DNA from: CAMAVH01 sp036500145 | GTDB lineage: Bacteria; Pseudomonadota; Alphaproteobacteria; SMXQ01 | Assembly (NCBI GenBank): GCA_036500145.1 | Contig: DASYCO010000041.1 | Location: 6,113-70,112 of the forward strand | Direction of reading: 5' to 3' | Length of the DNA stretch: 64,000 bases | Part shown: positions 9,046 through 17,917 of the stretch, one piece after another | Numbering within the stretch: the stretch's first letter is position 1 | Layout of the letters: every line of letters begins with the position of its first letter | Program-made: the position numbers and the translations under genes | The notes under the pieces: model-generated | What the model was told of the DNA's origin: nothing | Database searches by the model: none | The model's input: only the letters and a program-made list of their open reading frames with translations

Positions 9046-9699
9046 ATGGAAAACCAACATTCGCAGGGCGCCGCCGGCAAGCAGAACGCCAACGATCTGA
9101 TTCCCGAGATTCCCTATCTCCGCCGCTACGCCCGTGCGCTGACGCGCAACGCCGCGGACGCCGACGACTTGGTGCAGACGGCCCTCATGCGGGCCATCGC
9201 CAACATCGACCAGTTCCAGCCCGACACGAACCTGCGCGGCTGGCTGATGAAGATCGTGCACAACGTCTTCATCGACGGCACGCGCAAGGCCAAGCGCGCG
9301 CGCGACAATGAAGACGGCGTGATCGATTCCCAGCGCACCTACGCGCCGGCCGACCAGATCGACAACCTCGCCGTGGGCGACCTGCAGAAGGCGCTCGATC
9401 GCCTGCCCGAGGAACAGCGCATCACGCTGGTCCTCGTGGCTCTCGAGGACATGACCTACGAGGAAGCGGCTGCCGTCACCGGCGTGCCGGTCGGCACCGT
9501 GCGCTCGCGCCTGTCGCGCGCGCGCCATGCCCTGACGCGCATGGTCGAGGGCCTTACGATGGAGGACGTCTCGCCCGAAAGCGGCATCACGCGCCGGCGT
9601 CCGCGCAAGCCCGTCGCGCAGGTGCTGAACGTCGCGACCGCGGAAGAGCGCCCGAGCAATCCCATGAACCGGCCTGGCCTGAAGTCCTACGCCGCATAG
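9046..9699 (+). CDS. ECF-type RNA polymerase sigma factor (EcfG-like), copy 2
   Basis: 217 residues with the same architecture as the minus-strand copy: region 2 with ADADDLVQTALMRAIAN and NLRGWLMKIVHNVFIDG, and region 4 with LPEEQRITLVLVALEDMTYEEAA and VGTVRSRLSRARHAL. The C-terminal tail is again basic (ITRRRPRKP). AGGA lies just ahead of the ATG. Differences from copy 1 are concentrated in the linker between regions 2 and 4 and in the tail. A strong terminator follows at 9715-9752. Divergent duplication suggests copies that share or cross-regulate the intervening promoters. Confidence 0.9.
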   Translation: MENQHSQGAAGKQNANDLIPEIPYLRRYARALTRNAADADDLVQTALMRAIANIDQFQPDTNLRGWLMKIVHNVFIDGTRKAKRARDNEDGVIDSQRTYAPADQIDNLAVGDLQKALDRLPEEQRITLVLVALEDMTYEEAAAVTGVPVGTVRSRLSRARHALTRMVEGLTMEDVSPESGITRRRPRKPVAQVLNVATAEERPSNPMNRPGLKSYAA

Positions 9700-9714
9700 G
9701 TGCGCGTGCGACGC

Positions 9715-9752
9715 AAAGGCCGCCAGGACCGAACGGGCCTGGCGGCCTTTTT
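9715..9752 (+). terminator. Rho-independent terminator after the second sigma factor
   Basis: A 13-bp stem AAAGGCCGCCAGG / CCTGGCGGCCTTT with a 10-base loop and a T-run to 9752. The A-run on the other side lets it also end the short minus-strand gene that stops at 9753. Confidence 0.88.
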
Positions 9753-9917
9753 CTATTTCATGCCTTCTTGGCTGCGCATGGTTTTGAGGAGGCGCTTGCG
9801 CCGCCCCGTGGCCATGCTGATGTGCTCATGCAGGACCAGGGGTTCATGGGCGGACTTGGCGCCGTTGCGCGTCTTCGGCTTGGCGCGCGCCGGGCGCTGT
9901 TGATTCTTCTTCTGCAT
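9753..9917 (-). CDS. Small basic hypothetical protein
   Basis: A 54-residue frame beginning MQKKNQQRPARAKPK and ending RRKRLLKTMRSQEGMK, very rich in Lys, Arg and Gln. An in-frame ATG 18 codons upstream (9971) is also possible; neither has a clear ribosome-binding site. The stop codon abuts a hairpin that can terminate on this strand, which favours a real gene. I do not recognise the family. Nucleic-acid or ribosome contact would fit the composition but is not shown. Confidence 0.4.
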   Translation of the reverse strand: MQKKNQQRPARAKPKTRNGAKSAHEPLVLHEHISMATGRRKRLLKTMRSQEGMK

Positions 9918-10047
9918 CGGGACACCCACTGTTGAGCTGGCTGATTCCCCCGTTTGCATCATCGGATTCATAACGCGGCATTCACAAGTTCGTGCCCGCG
10001 GAACCTGGCCAATCCGCGTTCCTTCGCTGCCTCGAACGAGGCGGGCG

Positions 10048-10719
10048 TTACGCGACGACGGGCGCGAGAAGGCTTTCGTCGTCGTTGCGGAAATTGCCGA
10101 TGGCCGCCCCGATGCGGTAGCTGTCCATCAGGAAGGTCGGGCAGGGCCTGAGCAGATTCGCGGACGGCGCTTCCAGCCAGGCCGTCGCGGATGCGTCGTC
10201 GGGGAAGATCACCGGCATGCGGTCGTGCACGGGCCGCACGAGGTCGTTGGCCGCCGTGGTGACGATGGTGAAGCTCTCGACCGGCTCGCCGACGCCTTCG
10301 ACGCCAGGGGCGGGCGTCCAGCGGTCCCACAGGCCCGCCATGGCGAAGGCCTCGCCGTCCTGGCGCAGGAACCGCCAAGGCAGCTTTTCCTTTTCGATCT
10401 TCTGCCATTCGTAGAAGCCGTCCGCCAGCACCAGGCAACGGCGTCGTTCGAAGGCCTGGCGGAAGCTCGGCTTCTCCGCCAGCGTCTCGCTGCGCGCATT
10501 GATGAGGGGCGCGCCGGCGATCTCCTTGCTCCAGGCCGGCACCAGGCCCCAGCGCAGCAACGCGATCTCGCGCGCGCCATCCACGGCGAGGCGGACGACC
10601 GGCGCGCTCTGCGTCGGCGCGATGTTGTAGCGCGGCTGAAGGTTGCTCTTGGGGGCCCGCGCCTTGAAACGCTTGGCGATCTCGGCTGGGGCCTTGGTCT
10701 GGGAATAGCGGCTGCACAT
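10048..10719 (-). CDS. SOS response-associated peptidase (SRAP/YedK family)
   Basis: 223 residues. The start is fixed by the family: MCSRYS places the catalytic Cys at position 2, exposed after Met removal. Other SRAP landmarks are visible: NIAPTQ near residue 34, WGLVPAW, INARSETL, ADGFYEW and VHDRMPVIF, giving the Asn, Glu and His that form the pocket. SRAP proteins crosslink covalently to abasic sites in single-stranded DNA and protect them during replication. A longer frame extends upstream of the ATG but is unlike the family. The gene sits alone; a LexA box was not identified. Confidence 0.92.
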   Translation of the reverse strand: MCSRYSQTKAPAEIAKRFKARAPKSNLQPRYNIAPTQSAPVVRLAVDGAREIALLRWGLVPAWSKEIAGAPLINARSETLAEKPSFRQAFERRRCLVLADGFYEWQKIEKEKLPWRFLRQDGEAFAMAGLWDRWTPAPGVEGVGEPVESFTIVTTAANDLVRPVHDRMPVIFPDDASATAWLEAPSANLLRPCPTFLMDSYRIGAAIGNFRNDDESLLAPVVA

Positions 10720-10835
10720 GACGAGAACATTATGAGAACCGAGGCCGCGTCCGGTCAACCGTCTTGCGGACCGGCGCGGGATCGGCGTGTTCGGCGACGC
10801 GGTCCTGATCGTGTTCATCACCGGCTGAGGCCATG

Positions 10836-11012
10836 CAACTCTGCCGCCGTTCAGCCTCGGCTACGTCAACCTGCTGGCCCGCACCTTGCTGCCGCCGACG
10901 ATCCTGTTCGTCGTGCCATAGCGTCAAAACCGCCCATAGCATGGCAAGACCGCATCGCAGTCCGCCTTCGCCATGTTCCTGCTCGTCACCTGTTGGGCAC
11001 GCTGCTCTAAAT
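10836..11012 (+). pseudogene. Decayed C-terminal remnant of a TauE/SafE-family exporter
   Basis: One frame reads PPFSLGYVNLLARTLLPPTILFVVP and then hits a stop. A second frame continues VKTAHSMA and a third reads SAFAMFLLVTCWARC. In order and spacing these match the typical end of TauE/SafE sulfite-exporter-like proteins (GYVNL..., a GARLAH-like turn, then AFALFLLL). No intact copy or N-terminal half is seen upstream, which is occupied by the SRAP gene. The assignment rests on remembered family motifs, so it is tentative. The rest of 10720-11075 shows nothing else. Confidence 0.5.
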
Positions 11013-11075
11013 CGCCGCCTAGTCATTCCAGGCCAGGCTTCCTAGAATGACCGCCCATCGTCCGGAGGATGCCGC

Positions 11076-11798
11076 GTGAGTATGGAACCGCCCGACCTGT
11101 CGCCGCCCGTCGAGTCCGGGCTTCAGCCCAGCCCCATCCAGCAGACGCAGACCAGGACCGGCTTCTTCGCCCGCCTGCGCACCTGGCTGTTCGCCGGCGT
11201 GCTGGTCACGGCGCCCATCGTCATCACCTTCTACCTGATCTGGTGGGTCATCAGCTTCGTCGACGCCATCGTCACGCCGATGATCCCGGTCCGCTACCAG
11301 CCGGAGACTTACCTGCAGTTCGGCGTGCCGGGACTCGGCGTCGTCATCGTGCTGCTCGGCCTGACGATCATCGGCGGCCTCACCACTAGCCTGCTCGGGC
11401 GCTATTTCCTCAGCCTCAGCGACCGCCTGCTGGCCCGCATGCCGGTCGTGCGCGGCATCTACGGCGCCACCAAGCAGGTGTTCGAGACGATCTTCTCGAG
11501 CCAGGGCAACGCCTTCCGCAGCGTGGTGCTGGTCGAGTTTCCGCGTGCCGGCGCCTGGTCGCTCGGCTTCATCACGGCGACGACGACCGGCGAGATCGCC
11601 GGCCATGCGACGGCGCCCCTGGTCAACGTCTTCGTGCCGACGACGCCCAACCCGACTTCGGGCTACCTGCTGTTCGTGCCGCGCAAGGACGTCATCGAAC
11701 TGCACATGACCGTGGAGGAGGGGATCAAGATGATCGTCTCCGGCGGCATCGTGACGCCGGCCGACCGCAGCAAGCTTAGCCACCGCGACGTGCGCTAG
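11076..11798 (+). CDS. DUF502 family membrane protein
   Basis: 240 residues starting at a GTG with GGAGGA 7 bases upstream. There are two strong transmembrane segments: one in WLFAGVLVTAPIVITFYLIW (about residues 35-58) and one in the Gly/Val-rich VPGLGVVIVLLGLTIIGGL (about 84-107). A conserved soluble portion follows, with ARMPVVRGIYGATKQV and VVLVEFPRAGAWSLGF. These are hallmarks of DUF502 (COG2928), whose function is unknown. The gene converges on recG with a 3-base gap. Confidence 0.9.
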   Translation: MSMEPPDLSPPVESGLQPSPIQQTQTRTGFFARLRTWLFAGVLVTAPIVITFYLIWWVISFVDAIVTPMIPVRYQPETYLQFGVPGLGVVIVLLGLTIIGGLTTSLLGRYFLSLSDRLLARMPVVRGIYGATKQVFETIFSSQGNAFRSVVLVEFPRAGAWSLGFITATTTGEIAGHATAPLVNVFVPTTPNPTSGYLLFVPRKDVIELHMTVEEGIKMIVSGGIVTPADRSKLSHRDVR

Positions 11799-11801
11799 GC
11801 C

Positions 11802-13889
11802 TCAGCCCGAACGCGCCGTCAGCACCGCCGCGTCGCGCTCGAACAGGTAGAGCAGCACGCGCAAGGCTTCGCCGCGCGGCCCTTGCAATTGCGGATCGAG
11901 CGCCATGATCAGCGCCGCGTCGTCGCGCGCCGCCGCCAGCAGCTCCCCATGCACGGAAAGGTCGGCCAGCCGGAAGCGCGGCAGGCCGCTCTGCTTGGTG
12001 CCGAGCAGCTCGCCTGCGCCGCGCAGCCGGAGGTCTTCCTCGGCGATGACGAAGCCGTCGTCGGTCTCGCGCAGGATGTTCAGGCGCGACCTGGCCGTCT
12101 GGGTCAGCGGCTTGGCATAGAGCAGCAGGCAGCTGGCCGCCTTGTCGCCGCGCCCGACGCGGCCGCGCAGCTGATGGAGCTGCGCCAGGCCGAAACGCTC
12201 CGCATGCTCGATGACCATGACCGTGGCTGCCGGCACGTCGACGCCGACCTCGATCACCGTGGTGGCGACGAGGAGCTGCGTGCGGCCCTCGACGAAGGCC
12301 ATCATCGCCGCGTCCTTCTCGGCCGCCTTCATGCGGCCATGCACCAGCCCGACGCGGTCGCCGAAGATCTCGGCCAGGGCCTTGTGACGGTCTTCGGCGG
12401 CGGCCATGTCGGACAGTTCGGATTCCTCGACCAGCGGGCAGACCCAGAAGACCTGCTCGCCGGCGTCGAGCGCGCGGCGCACGCCGACCACCACCTCGTC
12501 AAGCCGGTCGAGCGCGATGACGCGGGTGTCGACGGCCTTGCGGCCGGCCGGCTTTTCGGTGAGGCGCGACACGTCGAGGTCGCCATAGGCCGTGAGCGTG
12601 AGCGTGCGCGGGATCGGCGTCGCCGACATGACGAGCACGTCCGTCGCCTTGCCCTTCGAGGTCAGCGCCAGGCGCTGCTCGACGCCGAAGCGATGCTGCT
12701 CGTCGACGACGACGAAGGCGAGATCCTTAAAGGCCACGTCGTCCTGGATCAGCGCATGGGTGCCGACGACGACGTTGACGCGGCCGGCGGCGAGCTCTTC
12801 CAGCAGCTTGGCGCGCGACGCGCCCTTGTCGCGGCCCGTGAGCAGCCGCACCTCGATGCCGGCCGCCTTGGCGAGCGGCTCGATGGTGGCGAAATGCTGG
12901 CGCGCGAGGATCTCCGTCGGCGCGAGCAGCCCGGCCTGCGCGCCGGCCTCGACCGCCGCCGTCATCGCGAGGAAGGCGACGACCGTCTTGCCGCTGCCGA
13001 CGTCGCCCTGCAGCAGGCGCAACATGCGCGACGGCGCCGCCATGTCCGCCGTGATCTCCGCCAAGGAATGTTCCTGCGACTTCGTCAGCGTGAAGGGCAG
13101 GGCGGCCAGCACCTTGCGGCGCAGCTCGCCGTTGCCCTGCGCGGCGGTCGCGCGGCCGCGCTGCTTGCGCATGTGGGCGCGCGAGATGGCAAGAGCCAGC
13201 TGGTTGGCGAGCAGTTCGTCATAGGCGAGGCGCTCGCGGATCGGCGTATCGGCCTTCAGGTCCATGGCGCGCTCCGGCGCATGGGCGGCGAGCAGCGAAT
13301 CGCGCCAGTCCATCCAGCCGTTCTTCTTCTTCCAGGCCGGATCGAGCCATTCGGGCAGAACCGGCACGCGCGACAGCGCGGCGGCGACCGCCTTGGCCAC
13401 CACCTTCGGCGTCAGGCCGGCCGACAGCGGATAGACCGGCTCGACGGCGGCGAGGCTGTCCTTGTTCTCCATCGTCGCCACATGGTCCGGATGGCTCATC
13501 TGCGCCTCGCCGCGGAAGCGCTCGACCTTGCCGCTGATGATGCGCACGGCGCCGGGCGGCAGCAGCTTTTCCAGGTAGTCGGGCCGGGCGTGGAAGAACA
13601 CCAGCATGATCGTGCCGGTCTCGTCCGAGCACTGCACGCGGTAGGGCAAGCGGCGATTGGGCGAGGGGAAATGCTTGTCGACGCGCACGGTCAGCGTGGC
13701 GATGCCGCCTTCCGGCGCCTCGGCGATCTTGGGCGCGAAGCGCCGGTCGATCAGGCCGCTCGGCAGGTGCCAGCAGAGGTCGACCACATGCGGCCCCGCC
13801 AGCCGTTCGACCAGCTTGCCGAGGCGCGGGCCGAGCCCGGGCAGCGCCGTGACTTCGGCGAATAGGCGATTGAGAACTTCCGGGCGCAT
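11802..13889 (-). CDS. recG: ATP-dependent DNA helicase RecG
   Basis: 695 residues, full length for the family. The N-terminal third holds the wedge/OB domain that grips branched DNA. Helicase motifs follow: QGDVGSGKT (Walker A, about residue 295), VVDEQHRFGVEQR (DEQH box, about 396), MSATPIPRTL (about 425), GRMKAAEKDAAM, and VGVDVPAATVMVIEHAERFGL with QLRGRVGRG. RecG remodels stalled forks and Holliday junctions. The start MRPEVLNRLFAEV agrees with homologues. The gene is divergent from sdhE-mfd, with 169 bases between them for both promoters. Confidence 0.97.
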   Translation of the reverse strand: MRPEVLNRLFAEVTALPGLGPRLGKLVERLAGPHVVDLCWHLPSGLIDRRFAPKIAEAPEGGIATLTVRVDKHFPSPNRRLPYRVQCSDETGTIMLVFFHARPDYLEKLLPPGAVRIISGKVERFRGEAQMSHPDHVATMENKDSLAAVEPVYPLSAGLTPKVVAKAVAAALSRVPVLPEWLDPAWKKKNGWMDWRDSLLAAHAPERAMDLKADTPIRERLAYDELLANQLALAISRAHMRKQRGRATAAQGNGELRRKVLAALPFTLTKSQEHSLAEITADMAAPSRMLRLLQGDVGSGKTVVAFLAMTAAVEAGAQAGLLAPTEILARQHFATIEPLAKAAGIEVRLLTGRDKGASRAKLLEELAAGRVNVVVGTHALIQDDVAFKDLAFVVVDEQHRFGVEQRLALTSKGKATDVLVMSATPIPRTLTLTAYGDLDVSRLTEKPAGRKAVDTRVIALDRLDEVVVGVRRALDAGEQVFWVCPLVEESELSDMAAAEDRHKALAEIFGDRVGLVHGRMKAAEKDAAMMAFVEGRTQLLVATTVIEVGVDVPAATVMVIEHAERFGLAQLHQLRGRVGRGDKAASCLLLYAKPLTQTARSRLNILRETDDGFVIAEEDLRLRGAGELLGTKQSGLPRFRLADLSVHGELLAAARDDAALIMALDPQLQGPRGEALRVLLYLFERDAAVLTARSG

Positions 13890-14058
13890 CAGGCCATTAT
13901 TCGCTTTGCAGGGCGTGGCTCATCAAGGGGTTAGCGGGCTGCTGACAGCGCCCCTGGAAGGACTTATACCCTACCTCGCTCCCGCCTGTCCGTCGGACCT
14001 GTCCGCACGGCCGGCGGGCGTGCCGATTCGTACCTCAGCCCATGCCCCAGGTCGCCCC

Positions 14059-14325
14059 ATGTCCGACGCCGATCCGCATGAAATCCGCCGCAAGCGGTTG
14101 CTCTTCCTCAGCCAGCACCGCGGCATGAAGGAGGCCGACATCCTGATCGGCAGCTTTGCCGCCCGGCATCTGCCGGCCATGACCGCGGAGCAGTTGGACC
14201 GTTTCGAGCGTTTGCTCGACGAGGAAGACGCCGACCTGATGGACTGGCTGATGGGCAAGCAGCCGATCCCGGATGACGTCGAAAGCGACGTGTTCACCCT
14301 CTTGCAACAGTTTAAGTTATACTAG
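14059..14325 (+). CDS. sdhE: FAD assembly factor SdhE (succinate dehydrogenase assembly factor 2)
   Basis: 88 residues. The signature RGMKEADILIGSFA contains the RGxxE motif needed for flavinylation, and the LLDEEDADLMDWLMGKQPIP stretch is typical of DUF339/SdhE. The family promotes covalent FAD attachment to SdhA. The open frame extends upstream, but the ATG at 14059 gives the usual length. It is followed after 8 bases by mfd, and recG-sdhE-mfd proximity is common in alphaproteobacteria. Confidence 0.93.
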   Translation: MSDADPHEIRRKRLLFLSQHRGMKEADILIGSFAARHLPAMTAEQLDRFERLLDEEDADLMDWLMGKQPIPDDVESDVFTLLQQFKLY

Positions 14326-14333
14326 TTATTGCA

Positions 14334-17300
14334 TTGAAAAAGCTTATTGATATCCTGAAATCCCCCGGCCCGGTCGCGGTCGGCGGCGCGCCCCAGGGCG
14401 TCGACGCCCTGCTGCTAGCGCGCATCCTGCCCGAGCTTGCTGCCTTTCCCGGCCGCGAAGAGCGCGCGGCCGAACTACTGCATGTGGCGACTGACGACGC
14501 CGCCATGGCCCGCATGGCCGAGGCCTTGGCCTTCTTCCTGCCCGAGCTCGAGATCGTCAGCCTGCCGGCCTGGGACTGCCTGCCGTACGACCGCGTCTCG
14601 CCCAACAGCGACATCGTCAGCCGCCGCATCGACGGCCTGATCAAGCTGGCCGAGCCCCGCGCGCCAAGCAGCCGGGCACGCATCGCCCTGACCACGGTCA
14701 ACGCCGTGCTGCAGCGCCTGCCGGAACCCGCCCTGCTGCAAGGTGCGCGCTTCGCGGCCAGGACCGGCGAGACCATCGACCTCGACAAGCTGACCGCCTT
14801 TCTGGAGGCCAACGGCTACGGCCGCTCCGAGACCGTCATGGAGCCCGGCGAATATGCCCTGCGCGGCGGCATCGTCGACGTCTACCCGCCGGGCAGCCGC
14901 GAGCCGCTGCGCCTCGACCTATTCGGCGACACTCTCGAGCGCATCCGCAGCTTCGACGCCATGAGCCAGCGCTCCACCGGCATCCTGGAGAGCTTCGACC
15001 TCAAGCCGGTCAGCGAAGTGCTGCTCAACCCCGATTCGATCGCGCGCTTCCGCTCCGGCTACCGCGAGGTCTTCGGCACTTCGGGCGACGACGATCCGCT
15101 CTACGAGGCCGTCAGTGCCGGCCGCCGCCATGTCGGCATGGAACATTGGCTGCCGCTGTTCCAGCCGACCCTGGCGACGATCTTCGACTACGCGCCCGGC
15201 GTGCCGGTGACGCTGGACGCCCGCGCGCCCGAGACGCGCGACGCCCGCCTCGAGCAGATCGCCGAGTTCTACACCGCCCGCAAGGACCTGAAGCGGCCAC
15301 GAGGGGGCGGCGAGGCGGTGCAGTCGGAAATCTACAATCCGCTGCCGCCCGACAGCCTCTACCTGACGGCCGAGGAATGGGCTGCGGGCCTGGCGCCGCG
15401 CGCCGCCGCGCAGTTCTCGCCCTTCGCCGCGCCCGAAGGCGAACGCAGCATGGATGCCGGCGGCCGCATCGGCGTCAGCTTCGCCAGCGCACGCCATCAG
15501 GCCGGCGGCGAAGTCTTCGCCACCCTCGGCACCGCGATCTCGGAGGCCCGCAAGATCGGCCGGCGCATCGTTTTCGCCGCCTACAGCAAAGGCTCGCGCG
15601 AGCGCATGTCGCATCTGTTCGGCGACCGCGGCATCCATAGCCTGGCCCCTGTCGAGGCCTGGCCCGAGGTCGCCAAGCTGCCGCCCGAAACGGCGGCCAT
15701 GGCCGTGCTCGGCCTGGAGAACGGCTTCAGCCTGCCGGACCTCATGGTCGTCAGCGAGCAGGACGTGTTCGGCGAGCGGCTGTCCCGCCCGGCGCGGCGC
15801 AGCCGCCGCTCCGACGCCTTCCTGCGCGAGATCGCAAGCATCGACGACGGCGACCTCGTCGTGCACGTCGACCACGGCATCGGCCGCTACGACGGCCTGA
15901 TCACGCTGGAGATCGCCGGCGCGGCGCACGACTGCCTGCGCATCCTCTACGACGGCAACGACAAGCTCTTCGTGCCGGTCGAGAACATCGACGTGCTCAG
16001 CCGCTACGGCGAGGACCAGGGCACGGTCGCGCTCGACAAGCTCGGCGGCGCAGCCTGGCAGGCGCGCAAGGCCAAGCTCAAGAAGCGCATCCGCGACATG
16101 GCGGAACAGCTGCTGCGCATCGCCGCCGCCCGCCTGATGAGCCGCGCCGAGCCCATGCCGGCGCCGGAAGGGCTCTATGAGGAATTCGCCGCGCGCTTCC
16201 CGTATCAGGAAACCGACGACCAGGCCTCCGCCATCGAGGACACGCTGAAAGACCTCGCCACCGACAAGCCGATGGACCGGCTGATCTGCGGCGACGTCGG
16301 CTTCGGCAAGACCGAGGTGGCGCTGCGCGCCGCCTTCGTCGCCGCCATGGCCGGCGTGCAGGTCGCCGTGGTCGTGCCGACGACGCTGCTCGCGCGCCAG
16401 CACTACGAGAGCTTCCGCAAGCGCTTCGAGGGCTATCCGGTGCGCGTCATGTCGCTATCGCGACTGGTCAACGCCCGCGATTCCGCCAGCATCAAGAAGG
16501 AGCTGGCCGACGGCACCGTCAACGTCATCGTCGGCACCCATGCGCTGCTGGCCAAGAGCATCAAGTTCCACAACCTCGGCCTGCTGATCATCGACGAAGA
16601 GCAGCATTTCGGCGTCACCCACAAGGAGCGCCTGAAGAGCCTGAAGTCGAACATCCACGTGCTGACGCTGACCGCGACGCCGATCCCGCGCACGCTGCAG
16701 CTGGCGCTGACCGGCGTGAAGGAGCTGAGCATCATCGCCACGCCGCCGGTCGACCGCCTGGCCGTGCGCACATTCGTGCTCCCGACCGATCCTGTCGTGC
16801 TGCGCGAGGCCCTGCTGCGCGAGCGATTCCGCGGCGGCCAGAGCTTCTACGTCTGTCCACGCGTCGCCGACCTGGAAGTCGTGCGCGAGCAGATCCTCGA
16901 CATGCTGCCCGACGCCCGCTGCGTCGCCGTGCACGGCCAGATGACGCCGACCGCTCTGGAAGACGCCATGGCGGCTTTCTACGCCGGCACCTACGAGATC
17001 CTGCTCTCGACCAACATCATCGAGTCGGGCCTCGACATGCCCAACGTCAACACGATGATGATCCACCGCGCCGACATGTTCGGCCTGGCGCAGCTCTACC
17101 AGCTGCGCGGCCGCGTCGGGCGCGGCAAGCTGCGGGCCTACGCCTATCTCACGCTGCCGCCGGGCCGCAAGCTGACCAAGACCGCCGAGAAGCGCCTGCA
17201 GGTGATGCAGACGCTCGACAACCTCGGCGCCGGCTTCACGCTCGCCAGCCATGACCTCGACATCCGCGGCGCCGGCAACCTGCTGGGCGACGAGCAGTCG

Positions 17301-17858
17301 GGCCATATCCGCGAGGTCGGCATCGAGCTCTACCAGCAGATGCTGGAAGAGGCCGTCGCCAACCTGAAGGGCGAGGGGAACACCGAAGTCGCGACCTGGA
17401 CGCCGCAGATCGGCGTCGGCATCCCCATCCTCATCCCCGAAGCCTACGTGCCGGACCTCGGCCTGCGCCTCGGGCTCTACCGGCGGATCGCCAACGTGCT
17501 CGACCAGTCGGAAGTGGACGCGCTCGCCGCCGAGATCGTCGACCGCTTCGGGCCGCTGCCGGACGAGGTCGACAACCTGCTCAAGGTCGTCGCGCTCAAG
17601 CCGCTCTGCCGCGCCGCCGGGGTGGAGAAGATCGACGCCGGGCCGAAGGGCGCCGTCATCGGCTTTCACGCCAACAGCTTCGCCAATCCGGCCGGGCTGG
17701 TGCAGTACATCTCGAACCAGGCGGGCAGCGTGAAGCTGCGCCCCGACCAGAAGCTCGTCATCCGGCGCAACTGGGAAGACGTCAAGGCGCGCATGAGCGG
17801 GTTGCAGAAGCTGGCCGGCGAGCTAGTGGCCATCGCCACCCAGGGCAAGGCGGCCTAG
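14334..17858 (+). CDS. mfd: Transcription-repair coupling factor Mfd
   Basis: 1174 residues, slightly longer than the E. coli protein. The N-terminal UvrB-like module carries FPAWDCLPYDRVSPN. The RNA polymerase interaction region includes DLVVHVDHGIGRYDGL. The translocase has GDVGFGKTE (Walker A, about residue 652), IIDEEQHFGV, LTATPIPRTL, IIESGLDMPN and QLRGRVGRG. The TRCF C-terminal domain follows. Mfd releases stalled RNA polymerase and recruits UvrA. The start is a TTG 8 bases after the sdhE stop with no clear ribosome-binding site, so the exact N-terminus is uncertain; translation may couple to sdhE. Confidence 0.96.
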   Translation: MKKLIDILKSPGPVAVGGAPQGVDALLLARILPELAAFPGREERAAELLHVATDDAAMARMAEALAFFLPELEIVSLPAWDCLPYDRVSPNSDIVSRRIDGLIKLAEPRAPSSRARIALTTVNAVLQRLPEPALLQGARFAARTGETIDLDKLTAFLEANGYGRSETVMEPGEYALRGGIVDVYPPGSREPLRLDLFGDTLERIRSFDAMSQRSTGILESFDLKPVSEVLLNPDSIARFRSGYREVFGTSGDDDPLYEAVSAGRRHVGMEHWLPLFQPTLATIFDYAPGVPVTLDARAPETRDARLEQIAEFYTARKDLKRPRGGGEAVQSEIYNPLPPDSLYLTAEEWAAGLAPRAAAQFSPFAAPEGERSMDAGGRIGVSFASARHQAGGEVFATLGTAISEARKIGRRIVFAAYSKGSRERMSHLFGDRGIHSLAPVEAWPEVAKLPPETAAMAVLGLENGFSLPDLMVVSEQDVFGERLSRPARRSRRSDAFLREIASIDDGDLVVHVDHGIGRYDGLITLEIAGAAHDCLRILYDGNDKLFVPVENIDVLSRYGEDQGTVALDKLGGAAWQARKAKLKKRIRDMAEQLLRIAAARLMSRAEPMPAPEGLYEEFAARFPYQETDDQASAIEDTLKDLATDKPMDRLICGDVGFGKTEVALRAAFVAAMAGVQVAVVVPTTLLARQHYESFRKRFEGYPVRVMSLSRLVNARDSASIKKELADGTVNVIVGTHALLAKSIKFHNLGLLIIDEEQHFGVTHKERLKSLKSNIHVLTLTATPIPRTLQLALTGVKELSIIATPPVDRLAVRTFVLPTDPVVLREALLRERFRGGQSFYVCPRVADLEVVREQILDMLPDARCVAVHGQMTPTALEDAMAAFYAGTYEILLSTNIIESGLDMPNVNTMMIHRADMFGLAQLYQLRGRVGRGKLRAYAYLTLPPGRKLTKTAEKRLQVMQTLDNLGAGFTLASHDLDIRGAGNLLGDEQSGHIREVGIELYQQMLEEAVANLKGEGNTEVATWTPQIGVGIPILIPEAYVPDLGLRLGLYRRIANVLDQSEVDALAAEIVDRFGPLPDEVDNLLKVVALKPLCRAAGVEKIDAGPKGAVIGFHANSFANPAGLVQYISNQAGSVKLRPDQKLVIRRNWEDVKARMSGLQKLAGELVAIATQGKAA

Positions 17859-17917
17859 GCGTTAACCGTCTGTATCATGTTATAGAGTTTAGACTTTCAG
17901 TGTAGGCATCCATATCA

